Shown: piece after piece, positions 63,206 through 64,000 of the stretch
Layout of the letters: each line of letters starts with the position of its first letter
Position numbering within the stretch: position 1 is the first letter of the stretch
Assembly (NCBI GenBank): GCA_030425825.1
Contig: JAUHZY010000001.1
Span: 964,834 to 1,028,833 of the forward strand
Source: Alphaproteobacteria bacterium
GTDB taxonomy: Bacteria; Pseudomonadota; Alphaproteobacteria; JAUHZY01
DNA length: 64,000 nucleotides
Direction of reading: 5' to 3'
Made by a program: the position numbers and the translations under genes
The notes under the pieces: model-generated
What the model was told of the DNA's origin: nothing
What the model saw: the letters and a program-made list of their open reading frames with translations, nothing else
Databases searched by the model: none

Positions 63206-63607
63206 TCAATGCTCCTCCATGACAAAAATTGTTTTCAAGCAACCTGAAACGACAATACAAAAAACGCCAAGGTCAAACAATACAGGCGTACCTAGCGGAA
63301 AGAAACTGAGAGATTTATCCCACATCCCCGTCATGAAATCGGCGCCTTGCAACAAAGGGATCATTCCACTGGAAACAACAAAAACAAAACCAAAAAACAT
63401 CAAAAGATTCAAATTAATAGGCAGCGCTTTATGCGCCTGCGCGACACCCAAAACAAGATTTAAAAGTGCAAAGCCCAACGTCATCATAAGGCCTGCGATA
63501 AAACCGCCGCCTGGCAAGTTATGCCCTCTGTATAAAAAGGTCAAAGAAAGCAAAACAAAAATCCAAAAAATAAACCTGACAAGGTAAGTGATAATCACAG
63601 AGTTCAT
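63206..63607 (-). CDS. mnhB: Na+/H+ antiporter subunit MnhB/MrpB
   Basis: The 133 residues have four helices and the MnhB signature FLYRGHNLPGGGFIAGLMMT. The start codon shares one base with the mnhA stop (TAATG at 63609-63605). MnhA and MnhB are therefore separate genes, not the A-B fusion seen in several Gram-negative Mrp systems. Confidence 0.95.
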   Translation of the reverse strand: MNSVIITYLVRFIFWIFVLLSLTFLYRGHNLPGGGFIAGLMMTLGFALLNLVLGVAQAHKALPINLNLLMFFGFVFVVSSGMIPLLQGADFMTGMWDKSLSFFPLGTPVLFDLGVFCIVVSGCLKTIFVMEEH

Positions 63608-64000
63608 TATAACGTCGCCTTTCCTGGTTTAACCTTTAGAAGATTATATCCTGCAAGCGCTGCGATCCCAACAACGAGTGACTCACCGAGCGTATCAAAC
63701 CCTCTGAAATCAACAAGAATAACATTCACAACATTGCGACCATACGCTTTCAAATAGCTATTATTGAGGTAGAAGTCACTCACCATAAGATCAATGGGGA
63801 ATTTCAGAATCTCATAAACAATCGAAGAAACAATGACACCGAACATAATCGCAACGACAGCGTCCATTACCCTAAACTGCTGACGCAACAAAGGAAGGTG
63901 CTTTAGCATCAAAAGTGAAATAATAACAGAAAGTGCCTCAACCATAACCTGTGTCAAGGCCAAGTCAGGAGCGCCAAAAATCATAAACATCAGCGCAATA
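63607..64000 (-). CDS. mnhA: Na+/H+ antiporter subunit MnhA/MrpA, C-terminal part (cut by window end)
   Basis: The frame is open to base 64000; the N-terminal antiporter domain lies beyond the window. The visible 130 residues carry FGAPDLALTQVMVEALSVI, the typical MnhA C-terminal signature. VNVILVDFRGFDTLGESLVV follows, which belongs to the MbhE-like end domain. This is a partial gene due to the window edge, not a truncated one. Confidence 0.93.
   Translation of the reverse strand, partial: IALMFMIFGAPDLALTQVMVEALSVIISLLMLKHLPLLRQQFRVMDAVVAIMFGVIVSSIVYEILKFPIDLMVSDFYLNNSYLKAYGRNVVNVILVDFRGFDTLGESLVVGIAALAGYNLLKVKPGKATL

Noticed and set aside
63607-64000. Truncated mnhA
   Set aside because: The frame runs off the window end without a stop or frameshift.

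Overview
The window is a dense, AT-rich piece of a bacterial chromosome, almost certainly from an alphaproteobacterium. The evidence is the set of neighbours: fpg beside ubiE, uvrA divergent from ssb, yqgE-prmA-aminopeptidase P, a phasin, a dihydroorotase of the QVHFREPG type, a small DUF6898-like protein beside purD, and a soluble-looking MCP inside a CheD-containing chemotaxis operon. I cannot name a genus. No rRNA, insertion sequence, CRISPR array or prophage was seen. The one RNA gene is tRNA-Ser(UGA). No gap between genes exceeds about 230 bases. Many genes overlap by 1 to 16 bases, and five convergent pairs share a 4-base palindromic stop.

Layout. 1-2644 (+): the end of miaA, a 12-helix RND/MMPL-like protein that has lost both periplasmic domains, and an unknown protein. 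2641-14426 (-): one chemotaxis operon with its own sigma70-like promoter, in the order HPt, STAS, CheY, CheA, CheW, MCP, CheR, CheD, CheB, soluble MCP-like protein with a CheZ-like motif, STAS, and response regulator-PP2C phosphatase. It joins adaptation (CheR, CheB, CheD), signalling (CheA, CheY) and partner switching (STAS and phosphatase). 14441-20762: fpg, ubiE, two glycosyltransferase-like genes, a phasin, a TetR-type regulator, and bioF divergent from bioB. 21747-27964: suhB, efp, a DUF481 outer-membrane protein, a sodium:solute symporter, a RimK-like ligase, and a pair of membrane proteins including a CPBP protease.

27966-35621 (-): a complete histidine operon led by a TrpR-like regulator (hisR-like, hisG, hisD, hisN-like, a hisC-hisB fusion, hisH, hisA, hisF, hisIE). 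It covers every step from PRPP to histidine. 35685-43987: tRNA-Ser, a small conserved protein, purD, a 998-residue repeat protein with one membrane helix, pyrC, an unknown 389-residue membrane protein, folE and apaG. 44081-58302: fabD, a DsbD/ScsB-like reductase, yqgE, prmA, aminopeptidase P, uvrA, ssb, bioC, bioD and acnA. 58372-64000: ccmA-ccmB, an orphan membrane protein behind a perfect consensus sigma70 promoter, and the Mnh/Mrp cation/proton antiporter operon, with mnhA cut by the window end.

The best candidates for something undescribed are the 998-residue protein (A-B-A-B-B cytoplasmic repeats, one helix, periplasmic Thr/Pro stalk), the soluble MCP-like protein with a CheZ-type D-x3-Q motif and a tail shared with CheD, the loop-less RND protein, and the HisC-HisB fusion. 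Functions rest on reading motifs by eye; no database search was run.
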